Shown: positions 25,551-35,380 of the stretch, in pieces
Numbering within the stretch: position 1 is the stretch's first letter
How the letters are laid out: each line of letters starts with the position of its first letter
DNA from: Fidelibacterota bacterium TCS55
Lineage (GTDB): Bacteria > Fidelibacterota > Marinisomatia > Marinisomatales > TCS55
Length of the DNA: 39,880 nucleotides
Direction: 5' to 3'
NCBI GenBank assembly: GCA_001577025.1
Contig: LSCF01000005.1
Span: 1 to 39,880, forward strand
The notes under the pieces: generated by a model
Seen by the model: the letters and a program-made list of their open reading frames with translations, nothing else
Database searches by the model: none
Told to the model about the DNA's origin: nothing
Translations under genes and position numbers: made by a program

Positions 25551-27002
25551 ATGGAATTAAAGCAATTAGTACAGAATATTGTTCAGGATGGGTTTACCAT
25601 ACCATTAGTGGATATTTCCCATCTTTGCACCCATTCGGAAGAAGCGACGAATGGAAGTTTATTTGTGGCCGTATATGGATCCTCATTTGATGGGCATGAC
25701 TTTATTAATCAAGCCATAGACAATGGTGCATCTGCCGTCATCTCAAATGGCCGCGATATGGGCAACCTTACTGTACCCAACATTAAAGTAGCTAATCCCC
25801 GATTGGCCGTAAGTCGTGTGGCTGCAACCTATTATGCCAACCCAACCAAAGAATTGACAGTAATCGGTATCACCGGTACAAATGGTAAAACCACGACCGC
25901 ATCTATCGTCCAATCTATTTTTAAAGCCAATGGCATGAATTCGGCACAATTGGGTACGCTGGGCATCATTGCTGATGGATTTACATCAGAAAAGTCATTA
26001 ACCACGCCTGATCCCATAAGTCTTCAAAAAATATTTAGAGACTTTGTAGATCAGGGCATCACCCATGTGGTTATGGAAGTTTCTTCCCACGCATTGGATC
26101 AATTGCGCGTGGCGGATGTGGAGTTTGATATTGCCGTATTCACCAATTTATCTCCAGACCATTTGGATTATCACCATACCATGGATGATTATTTCCATGC
26201 TAAATCAAAATTATTTCACGCTCTCCCTATTACCGGAACGGCCATCATCAATTTTGATGATCCTCGGGGTGAAGCCATGGCTAAGGAATCCCAAGCGCCT
26301 GTGGTTAAACTATCAAAAAATGGCGACGCCGATATTTATTTCTCAGAATTGTCTCAATCCATCCATGGTATCCAAGGCGTGATTAAAGCAGGAGAGAATG
26401 AAGTAAAAATCAATTCATCTATGGTGGGCGAATTCAATGTGGAAAATATACTCTCTGCAGTGAGTGTTGGCATTTCTTTGGGAATCAAACCAGATATCAT
26501 TCATTCCGGTGTATCTGCTTGTGATTTCGTTGAAGGACGAATGGAAGTTTTTAATTTAGAAAATGGCGCCACAGTTATTGTGGATTATGCCCATACGCCC
26601 GATGCATACGAAAAAGTTTTATCCACCATATCTGGAATGAAATCCTCATCAGGTAAACTCCATGTTTTATTTGGCTGTGGCGGAGATCGCGATACAACCA
26701 AACGCCCAGAAATGGGACGAATTGCAGAACACTATTCAGATTTATTATGGATTACACCTGACAATCCCCGGTCAGAATCTATCGCAGAAATAAATGCAGA
26801 AATTCTAAACGGATTATCCACAGATCAATTTTGCATTTTTGATGATCGTGGAAAAGGATTGCAAAAAGCCATTTCTCAACTCGAATCATCGGATATTCTT
26901 GTGGTTCTAGGAAAAGGTCGGGAAAATGGCCAAGAGATTGATGGGCAGACCCACCCTTACTCCGACATTGAAATTATTGAAAAGGCAGTCCATGCGAATT
27001 GA
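25551..27002 (+). CDS. murE: UDP-MurNAc-L-Ala-D-Glu:meso-diaminopimelate ligase MurE
   Basis: 483 aa. ATP loop GITGTNGKTTT (107-117). The third-residue specificity motif is DNPR at 404-407, which indicates meso-diaminopimelate rather than lysine (DNPA-type) as the added amino acid. MEVSSHALDQLRV and FTNLSPDHLDYH carry the carbamylated-Lys and metal-binding regions. It starts two bases after ftsI. This supports a Gram-negative-type A1-gamma peptidoglycan. Confidence 0.96.
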   Translation: MELKQLVQNIVQDGFTIPLVDISHLCTHSEEATNGSLFVAVYGSSFDGHDFINQAIDNGASAVISNGRDMGNLTVPNIKVANPRLAVSRVAATYYANPTKELTVIGITGTNGKTTTASIVQSIFKANGMNSAQLGTLGIIADGFTSEKSLTTPDPISLQKIFRDFVDQGITHVVMEVSSHALDQLRVADVEFDIAVFTNLSPDHLDYHHTMDDYFHAKSKLFHALPITGTAIINFDDPRGEAMAKESQAPVVKLSKNGDADIYFSELSQSIHGIQGVIKAGENEVKINSSMVGEFNVENILSAVSVGISLGIKPDIIHSGVSACDFVEGRMEVFNLENGATVIVDYAHTPDAYEKVLSTISGMKSSSGKLHVLFGCGGDRDTTKRPEMGRIAEHYSDLLWITPDNPRSESIAEINAEILNGLSTDQFCIFDDRGKGLQKAISQLESSDILVVLGKGRENGQEIDGQTHPYSDIEIIEKAVHAN

Positions 27003-28332
27003 TCTGCCAAACTCTACTCAATTTTCAAAAATATTTGAAAGGGCTTTGAGCCGACCGATTTATAGTGAAGTGACCGGTGTGGTTACCGATAGCCGCGAAG
27101 TGCAAAAAGGTGATCTTTATATTGCCATTCCCGGCGAACGTGTGGATGGTCACTCGTTCCTTAAAAATAGTTTTGAAGCAGGAGCCGCTGCTGCCTTAGT
27201 CAATAGGGTGAATGATGATTTAAAAGGTGAACAAATCCTCGTGAATGATCCGGTGAAAGCCATTGGTGAGGTATCCACGGCATGGCGTGATCAGTTTGAT
27301 CTGCCTGTGATTGGCATCACTGGATCCAATGGAAAAACATCTACAAAAGAATTGTTAAAGCATATTTTATCGGCCAAGTTTGATATCCATGCCACAGAGG
27401 GGAATTTCAATACATCTATTGGTCTCCCTCTCACCCTGCTTCAGCTTACATCCTTTCATGGCGCCTCTATATTAGAAATGGGAGCAAATCAGCCAGGCGA
27501 TATAGAAGAATTATGCCAAATTGGAAAACCTACTCATGGACTGATTACCAATATTGCACCCGCTCACTTAGAAGGATTTGGCACCATTGAAGCGGTGGCC
27601 AAAACCAAAGGTGCAATGTTTGAATGCTTATCCAAGGGCGTTGCCTTTGTGAATACTGCTGATCAACGTGTCATGGAGCTACCCATCAAAGGCGATTCTA
27701 TAAGGTTTGGACTTTCGCCCGATTGCGACTATCCTGCTGACATTCATCATGAAGATGATGGCACCATCACTCTCACTATTGATTCTGTAGAAGTGCCTAC
27801 AAATTCGGTGAACTTATCCTTCGCAAAAAATGTAATTGCCTGTTCGGCTATTGCCAGAGAGTTGGGATTAGCATGGGAAGCCATCATTGACCGCATTACC
27901 ACATTTCAGCCCCCAAAGGGTCGATGCGAAGTGAAAAACAATGGATCCATTATCATTATAGATGATACCTATAATGCCAATTTGGAATCAGCAATCGCTG
28001 CCATTGATTATTTAAAAGCCTTCAGTGGAAACGGCCAACGTATCTTTGTATTTGGGGATATGTTTGAATTAGGTGATTCCTCCATCGATCAGCATAAGGC
28101 CGTGGGTGAAAAATGTAATGAAGCAGCTTTATCTGCTGTGTACACTGTGGGCACAGAAACCATCGCCACTAATGGCGCAATCCTCGACGTAGCCTATAAT
28201 GAGCATTTTGATAATAAAGACGCACTAGTTGATACCTTGAAAGACAATATTCAAGATGGAGATAAGGTGTTGGTCAAAGGGTCCCGGGGTATGCAGATGG
28301 AAACGATTGTAGAGGCATTGTTGGCTAACTGA
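26992..28332 (+). CDS. murF: UDP-MurNAc-tripeptide:D-Ala-D-Ala ligase MurF
   Basis: 446 aa starting at ATG 26992, overlapping murE by 11 bases. The frame extends 22 codons further upstream inside murE, but those residues are not MurF-like. ATP loop GITGSNGKTST (108-118), EMGANQPGDIEEL and TNIAPAHLEGFG are typical, followed by DDTYNANLESAIAAI and a C-terminal domain with FGDMFELG. Adds D-Ala-D-Ala to the UDP-muramoyl tripeptide. No ddl gene for the dipeptide is present in this cluster. Confidence 0.95.
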   Translation: MRIDLPNSTQFSKIFERALSRPIYSEVTGVVTDSREVQKGDLYIAIPGERVDGHSFLKNSFEAGAAAALVNRVNDDLKGEQILVNDPVKAIGEVSTAWRDQFDLPVIGITGSNGKTSTKELLKHILSAKFDIHATEGNFNTSIGLPLTLLQLTSFHGASILEMGANQPGDIEELCQIGKPTHGLITNIAPAHLEGFGTIEAVAKTKGAMFECLSKGVAFVNTADQRVMELPIKGDSIRFGLSPDCDYPADIHHEDDGTITLTIDSVEVPTNSVNLSFAKNVIACSAIARELGLAWEAIIDRITTFQPPKGRCEVKNNGSIIIIDDTYNANLESAIAAIDYLKAFSGNGQRIFVFGDMFELGDSSIDQHKAVGEKCNEAALSAVYTVGTETIATNGAILDVAYNEHFDNKDALVDTLKDNIQDGDKVLVKGSRGMQMETIVEALLAN

Positions 28333-29435
28333 TGCTGTATCACCTATTATATCCGCTACGAGAAATGTTTTCACCATTCAATGTGTTTCAATACATCACA
28401 TTTAGAAGTGCCAGCGCTGCAATCCTGGCTCTGTTAATCAGTTTCATCCTCGGACCGGCCATTATTCGAAAACTTCGCCAATTTCAAATTGGTGAAGAAA
28501 TTCGTGAACATGGCCCGGCGAGCCATCATAAGAAAAAAGGCACGCCTACAATGGGGGGGATAATTATACTCATCGCCATTATCCTCCCCACCCTTCTTTT
28601 GGCTGACCTTACCAATCCATTTGTACAGATTCTACTCATATCAACGGTATGGATGGGATTAATCGGTTTTATTGATGACTACCTGAAAACCATTAAAAAA
28701 ATGAAAAAGGGATTGGTAGCTCGCTATAAACTGGCAGGACAAATACTCTTGGGTGTCATCATCACGTTTTGGATTTACAATACTCCTGCATGGGACAATT
28801 TTAGAACGGTCACATCTCTCCCATTCTTTAAAGATACAGTGGTGGATTTTGGCATGCTCTATCCACTAATGATTGTAATGGTAGTAACCGGCACATCCAA
28901 TGCGGTTAATCTCACCGACGGCTTGGATGGTCTCGCCGCAGGATTATTGGCCATTTCATTCACAGTATTTGCCTTTATTGCTTATATCAGTGGCCGTGTG
29001 GATTTTTCAGATTACCTCAATATCATTTACCTACCCGGTGCTGGTGAATTGACCATTTTCACTGCTGCCTGCGTGGGGGCTTGCATTGGGTATTTATGGT
29101 ATAATGCTGCACCGGCAGAAATATTTATGGGTGATGTAGGGTCTCTCTCCACCGGAGCCGCATTGGGTACCCTGGCCATTTTATTGAAAAAGGAGTTTTT
29201 ATTGGTCATCATTGGCGGTGTATTCGTGGCTGAAGCCATATCGGTCATCCTTCAAGTGGGATATTTTCGATACACTAAAAAGAAATATGGCGAACCAAAA
29301 AAATTATTCCGCATGGCGCCATTTCACCATCATTTTGAATTAAAAGGATGGCCCGAATCCAGAGTGGTTATCCGATTTTGGATTATAGGATTACTACTGG
29401 CACTTCTCACATTAAGTACGTTTAAAATTCGCTAA
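28332..29435 (+). CDS. mraY: Phospho-MurNAc-pentapeptide translocase MraY
   Basis: A 367-aa protein with about ten membrane helices. Cytoplasmic motifs include HHKKKGTPTMGG, IGFIDDYLK, NLTDGLDGLAAG (N193 with D196 and D199), and MGDVGSLSTGAALG. The C-terminal PFHHHFELKGWPESRVVIRFWI carries the conserved histidines. It transfers phospho-MurNAc-pentapeptide to undecaprenyl phosphate to make lipid I. The start overlaps the murF stop by one base. Confidence 0.97.
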   Translation: MLYHLLYPLREMFSPFNVFQYITFRSASAAILALLISFILGPAIIRKLRQFQIGEEIREHGPASHHKKKGTPTMGGIIILIAIILPTLLLADLTNPFVQILLISTVWMGLIGFIDDYLKTIKKMKKGLVARYKLAGQILLGVIITFWIYNTPAWDNFRTVTSLPFFKDTVVDFGMLYPLMIVMVVTGTSNAVNLTDGLDGLAAGLLAISFTVFAFIAYISGRVDFSDYLNIIYLPGAGELTIFTAACVGACIGYLWYNAAPAEIFMGDVGSLSTGAALGTLAILLKKEFLLVIIGGVFVAEAISVILQVGYFRYTKKKYGEPKKLFRMAPFHHHFELKGWPESRVVIRFWIIGLLLALLTLSTFKIR

Positions 29436-30814
29436 TGGATATTTCTAACAAAAATTCTATCAATATTCAAGATGCCAAGACTACCGTCATTGGCTTTGGA
29501 CGTAGCGGTGAAGGTGCATCTCGATTGGCCCAACATTTTGGCGCTAGTGTTTTCATAAGCGATGGCAAAACGGATACCAAAATGAAATCTCGAGCGCAGC
29601 AATTGGAAGCAGAAGGGATCGATGTTGAATTAGGCGGACACAGCGATCAAATTTATGACGCAGAACTGTGGATTATTTCTCCCGGGATAGCCCAGGATTC
29701 CCCGATTGTGATTGAAGCAAAATCCAAACATATTCCTGTGGTTAGCGAAATTGAATTTGCCAGTTGGTTCACCCAAGCACCCATAATTGGCGTAACAGGA
29801 TCCAATGGTAAAACCACCACCGTCAATATTTTATATGAAATGTGTAAAACAGATCGCCTTTCCCCTGCATTGGCCGGGAATGTGGGCACTGCATTTTCCG
29901 ACACCGTTTTGAACGATGTGATTAATCCACCATCAAATCGGGTTTATGTATTGGAAATTTCCAGCTTCCAAATGGAGCAGATTATTCACTTCAAACCATT
30001 CATTTCTGTCTTTTTAAATATTACACCTGACCATTTAGACCGTTACCCTACCTTGGATGAATATATCCAGGCAAAGCTCAATATGATTAATAATCAGGAT
30101 GAAAATGATCATATCATTTATAATGAAGATGACCCGATTTTATGCAAAAAATTTAACGTCGTTTTACCCGATAGACATGCCTTCAGTTTGGCCGGAACCG
30201 GCGAAACCATGTTTACGATGAACGCCACCAAAATCTACGATGAAGCGCACGCCACGCTGATTCAATTGGATCAACTCGCTCTACCCGGGCGGCATAATCT
30301 GGCGAATGCCCTTGCCGCTGCTACTGCAGCAAGACTCATGGGTGTTCCCAATTCACGAATAACTCAAGCCATGTCATCCTTCACCGGTGTTCCGCATCGA
30401 TTGGAACGCGTTATGGAATTGAATGGCGTCACCTATTATAATGACTCAAAAGCCACAAATGTGGATGCGGTCAAGGTTGCGCTGGACAGTTTCGAAAACG
30501 ACATTCACCTCATCCTCGGTGGTAAGGATAAAGGCGGGGAATTCTCACAACTCCTTCCACATGCCCAAAATAAAGTGAAGGAAATTGTTGCCTATGGACA
30601 AGCGGCTGAAATGATCTCAACTGCACTCGGAGATGCGGTAAAACTGGAATGCGTTTCCAGTTTAAGAGATGCAATTGAGATCTGTCATCTGCGCGCAGTT
30701 TCCGGTGATATTGTTTTACTATCGCCGGGCTGCGCCAGTTTCGATCAATTCAACAATTTTGAAGAACGAGGAGACACTTTTAAATCCATTCTAACAGAAA
30801 TGGTCGCCTCATGA
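29435..30814 (+). CDS. murD: UDP-MurNAc-L-alanine:D-glutamate ligase MurD
   Basis: 459 aa. N-terminal Rossmann domain (VIGFGRSGEGASRLAQHFG), ATP loop GVTGSNGKTTT (119-129), LEISSFQMEQI, LNITPDHLDRY and C-terminal YYNDSKATNVDAVKVAL and LGGKDKGGEF are all characteristic. Adds D-Glu to UDP-MurNAc-L-Ala. It shares one base with the mraY stop, and its own stop overlaps ftsW as ATGA. Confidence 0.96.
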   Translation: MDISNKNSINIQDAKTTVIGFGRSGEGASRLAQHFGASVFISDGKTDTKMKSRAQQLEAEGIDVELGGHSDQIYDAELWIISPGIAQDSPIVIEAKSKHIPVVSEIEFASWFTQAPIIGVTGSNGKTTTVNILYEMCKTDRLSPALAGNVGTAFSDTVLNDVINPPSNRVYVLEISSFQMEQIIHFKPFISVFLNITPDHLDRYPTLDEYIQAKLNMINNQDENDHIIYNEDDPILCKKFNVVLPDRHAFSLAGTGETMFTMNATKIYDEAHATLIQLDQLALPGRHNLANALAAATAARLMGVPNSRITQAMSSFTGVPHRLERVMELNGVTYYNDSKATNVDAVKVALDSFENDIHLILGGKDKGGEFSQLLPHAQNKVKEIVAYGQAAEMISTALGDAVKLECVSSLRDAIEICHLRAVSGDIVLLSPGCASFDQFNNFEERGDTFKSILTEMVAS

Positions 30815-31983
30815 AGCATATAGATATTATTACCAAAAAATATGACCAAATTCTTTTGGTCCTCATTATCCTTCTTTGTGTGGTGGGAACAGTTATGCTC
30901 TATAGTGCCAGTTCTTCCCTATCACTCAATGAGACTAGTGGTGTGACGGATACATTCTTTTTGCGTTCCCATTTAAAAAGATTGATTGTGGGGATGGTGG
31001 CCATGTTTTTCTTTATTTTCATGGATTATCGCAAACTAAAATCAGTAGCACCTTATCTGATGATTGGGTCAATTATTTTATTACTCGCCACTAAGATCAC
31101 CTATATGGCAAAAGGAATCAGCTTCCCCGCACGGTGGCTGGATCTGGGAATTTTAACAGTCCAAACCTCTGATATTGCTCGTTTTTCACTCATCGTTTAT
31201 CTTGCATACTATATTGATAAAAAACGGGACAAATTAAAAGATTTCTACGAAGGGTTTTTCCCGCCCATTGTACTCATGGCTGCCATTTTAGGGACCATTG
31301 TCATTCAACCGGACTTTAGTACAGCAGCAGTAATTGGATTTATTGGATTTGCCATGTTATTTATCGGTGGCGCACGATTACCCCATATTATGGCCACCAG
31401 CGTAGTGGCAGTGGTGGTGATGATCCCGGTGATGCTCATGCGATCCTATCGGATGAAACGGGTTCTTTATTGGCTGGGTTCGGTTTTTGGCTTTTCCGGC
31501 GGCGCCGACCAAGATGTGGTTGGCTATCAAGCACAACAATCTCTTATCAGTCTTGGTAATGGCGGTTTTTGGGGATTGGGCCTAGGGAATAGTTTAGAAA
31601 AAAACCTCTTCCTTCCCACGCCCCATACGGATTTTATTTTTGCTATTATTGGTGAAGAGTTAGGTCTCTTGGGCGCATTGTTTGTTATCACTCTCTTTTT
31701 ATTCATTTTTCAGCGGGGTATTAAAATTGCGAAAGAAACCACCGACCCATTTGGTGTCATGCTCACCGTAGGCATCTCTTTCAGTATCATTATTTATGCT
31801 TTTATCAATGTGGCTGTAGTGACAGGGATATTTCCTGTGACTGGATTGCCCATGCCACTGATTAGTCATGGCGGCAGCAGCTTGGTAATGAATTTGGCAT
31901 GTTTAGGCATTCTACTCAATATTAGTCAAGCCAAGCGCAGTGTGAGTCACAGCGAGGGGTGGAGACCTATTTTAAATGGCTAG
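30811..31983 (+). CDS. ftsW: Septal peptidoglycan glycosyltransferase FtsW
   Basis: A 390-aa SEDS-family polytopic protein. Family motifs include MLYSASS in the first helix, IQPDFSTAAVIGFIG, YQAQQSLISLGNGGFWGLGLG, LPTPHTDFIFAIIGEELGLLG and a final GLPMPLISHGGSSL. It polymerises lipid II with FtsI at the septum. The position between murD and murG identifies FtsW rather than RodA. Confidence 0.95.
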   Translation: MKHIDIITKKYDQILLVLIILLCVVGTVMLYSASSSLSLNETSGVTDTFFLRSHLKRLIVGMVAMFFFIFMDYRKLKSVAPYLMIGSIILLLATKITYMAKGISFPARWLDLGILTVQTSDIARFSLIVYLAYYIDKKRDKLKDFYEGFFPPIVLMAAILGTIVIQPDFSTAAVIGFIGFAMLFIGGARLPHIMATSVVAVVVMIPVMLMRSYRMKRVLYWLGSVFGFSGGADQDVVGYQAQQSLISLGNGGFWGLGLGNSLEKNLFLPTPHTDFIFAIIGEELGLLGALFVITLFLFIFQRGIKIAKETTDPFGVMLTVGISFSIIIYAFINVAVVTGIFPVTGLPMPLISHGGSSLVMNLACLGILLNISQAKRSVSHSEGWRPILNG

Positions 31984-33073
31984 CCCGATGCAAATCATCA
32001 TTACGGGAGGAGGTACTGGAGGGCATCTCTTCCCTGCGCTGGCCATTGGTGATGAAATCATGGAGCGGCATCCCAACGCTTTGGTCCATTATGTGGGTTC
32101 AACCTTTGGGATTGAAAAAGATGTATTACCGGTAAAAAATGTGGCCCATTCATTACTACCGATTCGTGGACTTCAACGAAGCCTTAATTTCAGTGCTATG
32201 GGAAAAAATCTCCTTTTACCAGGGCGGCTTCTTTCATCCATCAGCAAGGTCAAATCCCTCCTTAATGATATAAATCCTAATTTGGTAATTGGTACAGGCG
32301 GCTATGCCTCTGCCCTCCCATTGAGAGAAGGTATCCGGCGGGGTATACCCACGTTGATTCAGGAACAAAACTCATACCCCGGTGTCACCACAAGATGGTT
32401 TGCTGAAAAAGCAAATCGGGTATGCATCGCATTTGAGGAAGCTCAATCATTTATAAAAAAAAAATGTGTTTTGGCCGGTAATCCAGTAAGAAAAGAAATT
32501 AATATGGGCGATCGATTACAAGGACTATCTCAATATGGATTTAATGTTAATAAAAATACATTATTTCTCTTTGGAGGAAGTCAAGGGTCATTGGCGCTAA
32601 ATCAGGCCATGGATAAAATGATATCCCATTTCTCCATTGCTAACATTCAGGTTATCTGGCAAACGGGGAAAAACCTCCATGAGGTGTATCGTCACCATGA
32701 AAATGAATTAACTCGGGTTGTCCCATTTATTAATGATATGGCCAACGCCTATGCAGCCAGCGATTTGGTATTGTGCCGATCCGGAGCCATTACCTGTTCT
32801 GAATTGACTGTATGTGGAAAACCATCCATATTAGTTCCCTTCCCTGACGCGGCAGCAGATCATCAAACCAAAAATGCAGATGCATTGGCAAAACATGGTG
32901 CAGCTGCCCTAGTACACGAACAAGAATTAATTCCCGAAAAATTGGCCGCTATGATTCAAGGATTATTGGATAATGCTAGTCAATTAGATAAAATGGCTTC
33001 TGCCAGTCTAACATTAGGCAAACCGGACGCTACGGCATCAATCGTCAATCAAGCCATGGAACTCATCTCATGA
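31976..33073 (+). CDS. murG: UDP-GlcNAc:lipid I N-acetylglucosaminyltransferase MurG
   Basis: A 365-aa GT28 enzyme. The glycine-rich IIITGGGTGGHLFPALAIG (11-17 for GGGTGGH) binds lipid I. LVIGTGGYAS, EQNSYPGVTTRW, LFGGSQGS and the C-terminal CRSGAITCSELTVCGKPSILVPFPDAAADHQTKNA form the UDP-GlcNAc site. It produces lipid II on the cytoplasmic face. Starts inside the ftsW end (8-base overlap) and overlaps murC by four bases. Confidence 0.96.
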   Translation: MASPMQIIITGGGTGGHLFPALAIGDEIMERHPNALVHYVGSTFGIEKDVLPVKNVAHSLLPIRGLQRSLNFSAMGKNLLLPGRLLSSISKVKSLLNDINPNLVIGTGGYASALPLREGIRRGIPTLIQEQNSYPGVTTRWFAEKANRVCIAFEEAQSFIKKKCVLAGNPVRKEINMGDRLQGLSQYGFNVNKNTLFLFGGSQGSLALNQAMDKMISHFSIANIQVIWQTGKNLHEVYRHHENELTRVVPFINDMANAYAASDLVLCRSGAITCSELTVCGKPSILVPFPDAAADHQTKNADALAKHGAAALVHEQELIPEKLAAMIQGLLDNASQLDKMASASLTLGKPDATASIVNQAMELIS

Positions 33074-34461
33074 TGTTTCGAAAAGTCAATAAAGTGCATT
33101 TTGTTGGTATTGGTGGTATTGGCATGAGCGGGATTGCAGAATTACTCATAAATCTTGGATTTATGGTCAGCGGGTCAGATTTAAATGATTCAGAAATCAT
33201 CCAAAGTTTAAAGGATAAAGGGGCCACTATTTTTGAAGGGCATGAGGCAAGCCATGTGAGCGATTGTGAGGTATTGGTTTATTCAAGCGCTGTATCTAAG
33301 GATAATCCAGAACTAGCGGCAGCACATGAAAAAAATATACCCATCATTAAACGCGCTGAAATGCTGGGTGAATTGATTGCCCTCAAGCAAACCAGTATAG
33401 GTGTGGGCGGTACCCATGGCAAAACATCAACATCATCCATGGTGGGTGCATTGCTATCTTACGCCAAATTAGATCCCACTCTGGTTGTGGGCGGATTGGT
33501 CCAAAATCTGGATACCAATTCACAACTGGGTTCAGGCGACCTCATCGTGGTGGAGGCAGATGAATATGATAAAAGTTTTCTTCAATTAAAACCGACCATT
33601 TCTGTCATTACCAATATAGAAAAAGAGCACATGGATTGCTATAATGATTTGGAAGATCTCCATAATTCATTCGCTCAATTTGCCAATTCAGTCCCCTTTT
33701 ATGGTGCCTTGGTTGCCTGCTTAGATTCCGCCGGTGTTCAGAAAATTTTACCCCAAGTAAAAAGGCCGGTCATCACTTATGGTCTTTCTTCTCAAGCTGA
33801 GATTAGTGCAAAAAATATTCGATCCAATAAAATGGATACCACCTATTCCCTTTATCGCCATAATCAAAAATGTGGCGACGTTACTGTACACGTACCCGGC
33901 ATACATAATGTATTGAATTCTTTGGCAGCTGCAGCCATCGGTTTTGAAATGGGTTTGGACGCAGAGACCGTTAGCAATGGGATCAGCAGTTATGGTGGTG
34001 TTCGACGTCGATTTGAACTCAAAGGGGTTGCCAAAGATATCATGGTTGTGGATGATTATGCCCATCACCCCACTGAAGTTGCTGCAACATTACAGGCGGC
34101 CAGAGATGGTTGGGATCGGCGCATTGTGGCTGTTTTTCAACCCCATTTATTTTCCCGAACGCAATCCTTTTATAAAGAATTTGCCGCAGCGTTCATGGAC
34201 AGCGATGTGCTGGTTGTTACGGATATATATCCGGCTCGAGAAAAACCCATCAAAGGGGTAACCGGTGAATTGGTGTTTGATGCTGCACGATCTATGGGAC
34301 ATAAACATGCCCATTATATTCCAAGTCTGGATGATCTTCAGGATCGCCTTGATGAAATTGTGAATGAAAATGATATGGTTATTACTATTGGCGCAGGCAC
34401 AATCTGGAGATACGGAAAATCTTATTTTGATCATTTGAACAGCCAGGAGGCGGCCGCCTAA
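33070..34461 (+). CDS. murC: UDP-MurNAc:L-alanine ligase MurC
   Basis: 463 aa. HFVGIGGIGMSGIAELL (N-terminal nucleotide-sugar domain), GVGGTHGKTSTSS (P-loop, about 111-122), VVEADEYDKSF, TNIEKEHMDCY and C-terminal VDDYAHHPTEV with FQPHLFSRT are diagnostic. It joins L-Ala to UDP-MurNAc, the first peptide step. Followed directly by murB, the enzyme that makes its substrate. Confidence 0.97.
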   Translation: MMFRKVNKVHFVGIGGIGMSGIAELLINLGFMVSGSDLNDSEIIQSLKDKGATIFEGHEASHVSDCEVLVYSSAVSKDNPELAAAHEKNIPIIKRAEMLGELIALKQTSIGVGGTHGKTSTSSMVGALLSYAKLDPTLVVGGLVQNLDTNSQLGSGDLIVVEADEYDKSFLQLKPTISVITNIEKEHMDCYNDLEDLHNSFAQFANSVPFYGALVACLDSAGVQKILPQVKRPVITYGLSSQAEISAKNIRSNKMDTTYSLYRHNQKCGDVTVHVPGIHNVLNSLAAAAIGFEMGLDAETVSNGISSYGGVRRRFELKGVAKDIMVVDDYAHHPTEVAATLQAARDGWDRRIVAVFQPHLFSRTQSFYKEFAAAFMDSDVLVVTDIYPAREKPIKGVTGELVFDAARSMGHKHAHYIPSLDDLQDRLDEIVNENDMVITIGAGTIWRYGKSYFDHLNSQEAAA

Positions 34462-34462
34462 G

Positions 34463-35380
34463 GTGGATCTGATGGATACATTAAACAACATGGTAACAGG
34501 CTCAATGTTGAGAGATGAGGCCATGACGCGACATACCTCCTATGGGATTGGCGGTCCGGCAAAAGCGTATATCACACCAAAGGATAAGGATGACTTGGCT
34601 CAAATTTTGCAATTTGCCAACCAACATAATTTACCCACTTATTTCGTAGGCTCTGGATCCAATCTATTGGTGGCAGACGAAGGAATTGATGGCTTGGTGA
34701 TTACACTGGGGAAATCATTCAATCATCTCGATATCAATGGTGAAACCGTATTTGCTGAATCGGGTGTAATGCTGGGCAAAATGGTGAAAGAATGCATCCG
34801 GCGACACCTGTCCGGCGTGGAGAGTTTAATCGGTGTGCCCGGAACTTTGGGTGGCGCATTGGTCATGAATGCAGGTGCATTTGGGGGTGAAATATCCAAT
34901 TATTTGAAACATGTGACCGTCATGACCATGGCAGGAGATGAAAAACAATATGTGCCCGGAGAAATCGAATTTAGTTATCGTCATTCTACCTTCCCTTCTG
35001 ACGAAATTGTTGTCAGTGCAGAGTTCAAACTTATCCAAAGCGATGAAGCAACCGTAATGGAAAGACGGGCTGTGGCCAGTGCCGGACGAAAAACCACTCA
35101 GCCATTAAAATTCCGATCGGCTGGTAGTGTATTTAAGAATCCAAAAGAAGGGGCAGCCGGATATTATATTGACCAAGCCGGTCTCAAGGGCACAAAAGTT
35201 GGAGATGCAGAAATTTCAGATCACCACGCGAATTTTTTTGTGAACCATGGTCAAGCAAAAGCAGAAGATATTGTATCCTTAATCAAATTATCAAGGCAAC
35301 GGGTATATGAAAAATTTGGGATCATGCTTGAATTAGAAGTAAAAACATTAGGGTTTAGTCCCGGGATATTTGACATATGA
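34463..35380 (+). CDS. murB: UDP-N-acetylenolpyruvoylglucosamine reductase MurB
   Basis: 305 aa from a GTG at 34463, one base after murC; an ATG at 34472 is an equally good start. The FAD-binding region shows TSYGIGGPAKAY, GSGSNLLVADEGIDGLVI and GVPGTLGGALVMNAGAFGGEI. EIEFSYRHSTFP and RSAGSVFKNPKEGAAGYYIDQAG, with the proton-donor Ser at about 222, complete the site. It reduces enolpyruvyl-UDP-GlcNAc to UDP-MurNAc. The stop overlaps ftsQ by four bases. Confidence 0.96.
   Translation: MDLMDTLNNMVTGSMLRDEAMTRHTSYGIGGPAKAYITPKDKDDLAQILQFANQHNLPTYFVGSGSNLLVADEGIDGLVITLGKSFNHLDINGETVFAESGVMLGKMVKECIRRHLSGVESLIGVPGTLGGALVMNAGAFGGEISNYLKHVTVMTMAGDEKQYVPGEIEFSYRHSTFPSDEIVVSAEFKLIQSDEATVMERRAVASAGRKTTQPLKFRSAGSVFKNPKEGAAGYYIDQAGLKGTKVGDAEISDHHANFFVNHGQAKAEDIVSLIKLSRQRVYEKFGIMLELEVKTLGFSPGIFDI

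Noticed and set aside
26926-26991. Longer murF start inside murE
   Set aside because: The 22 extra residues are out-of-frame murE sequence without MurF similarity. The ATG at 26992 gives the expected N-terminus.
33748-34068. 106-aa minus-strand frame inside murC, and similar long antisense frames in ftsZ and serA
   Set aside because: They lie opposite highly conserved enzymes, and their translations show no domain structure.
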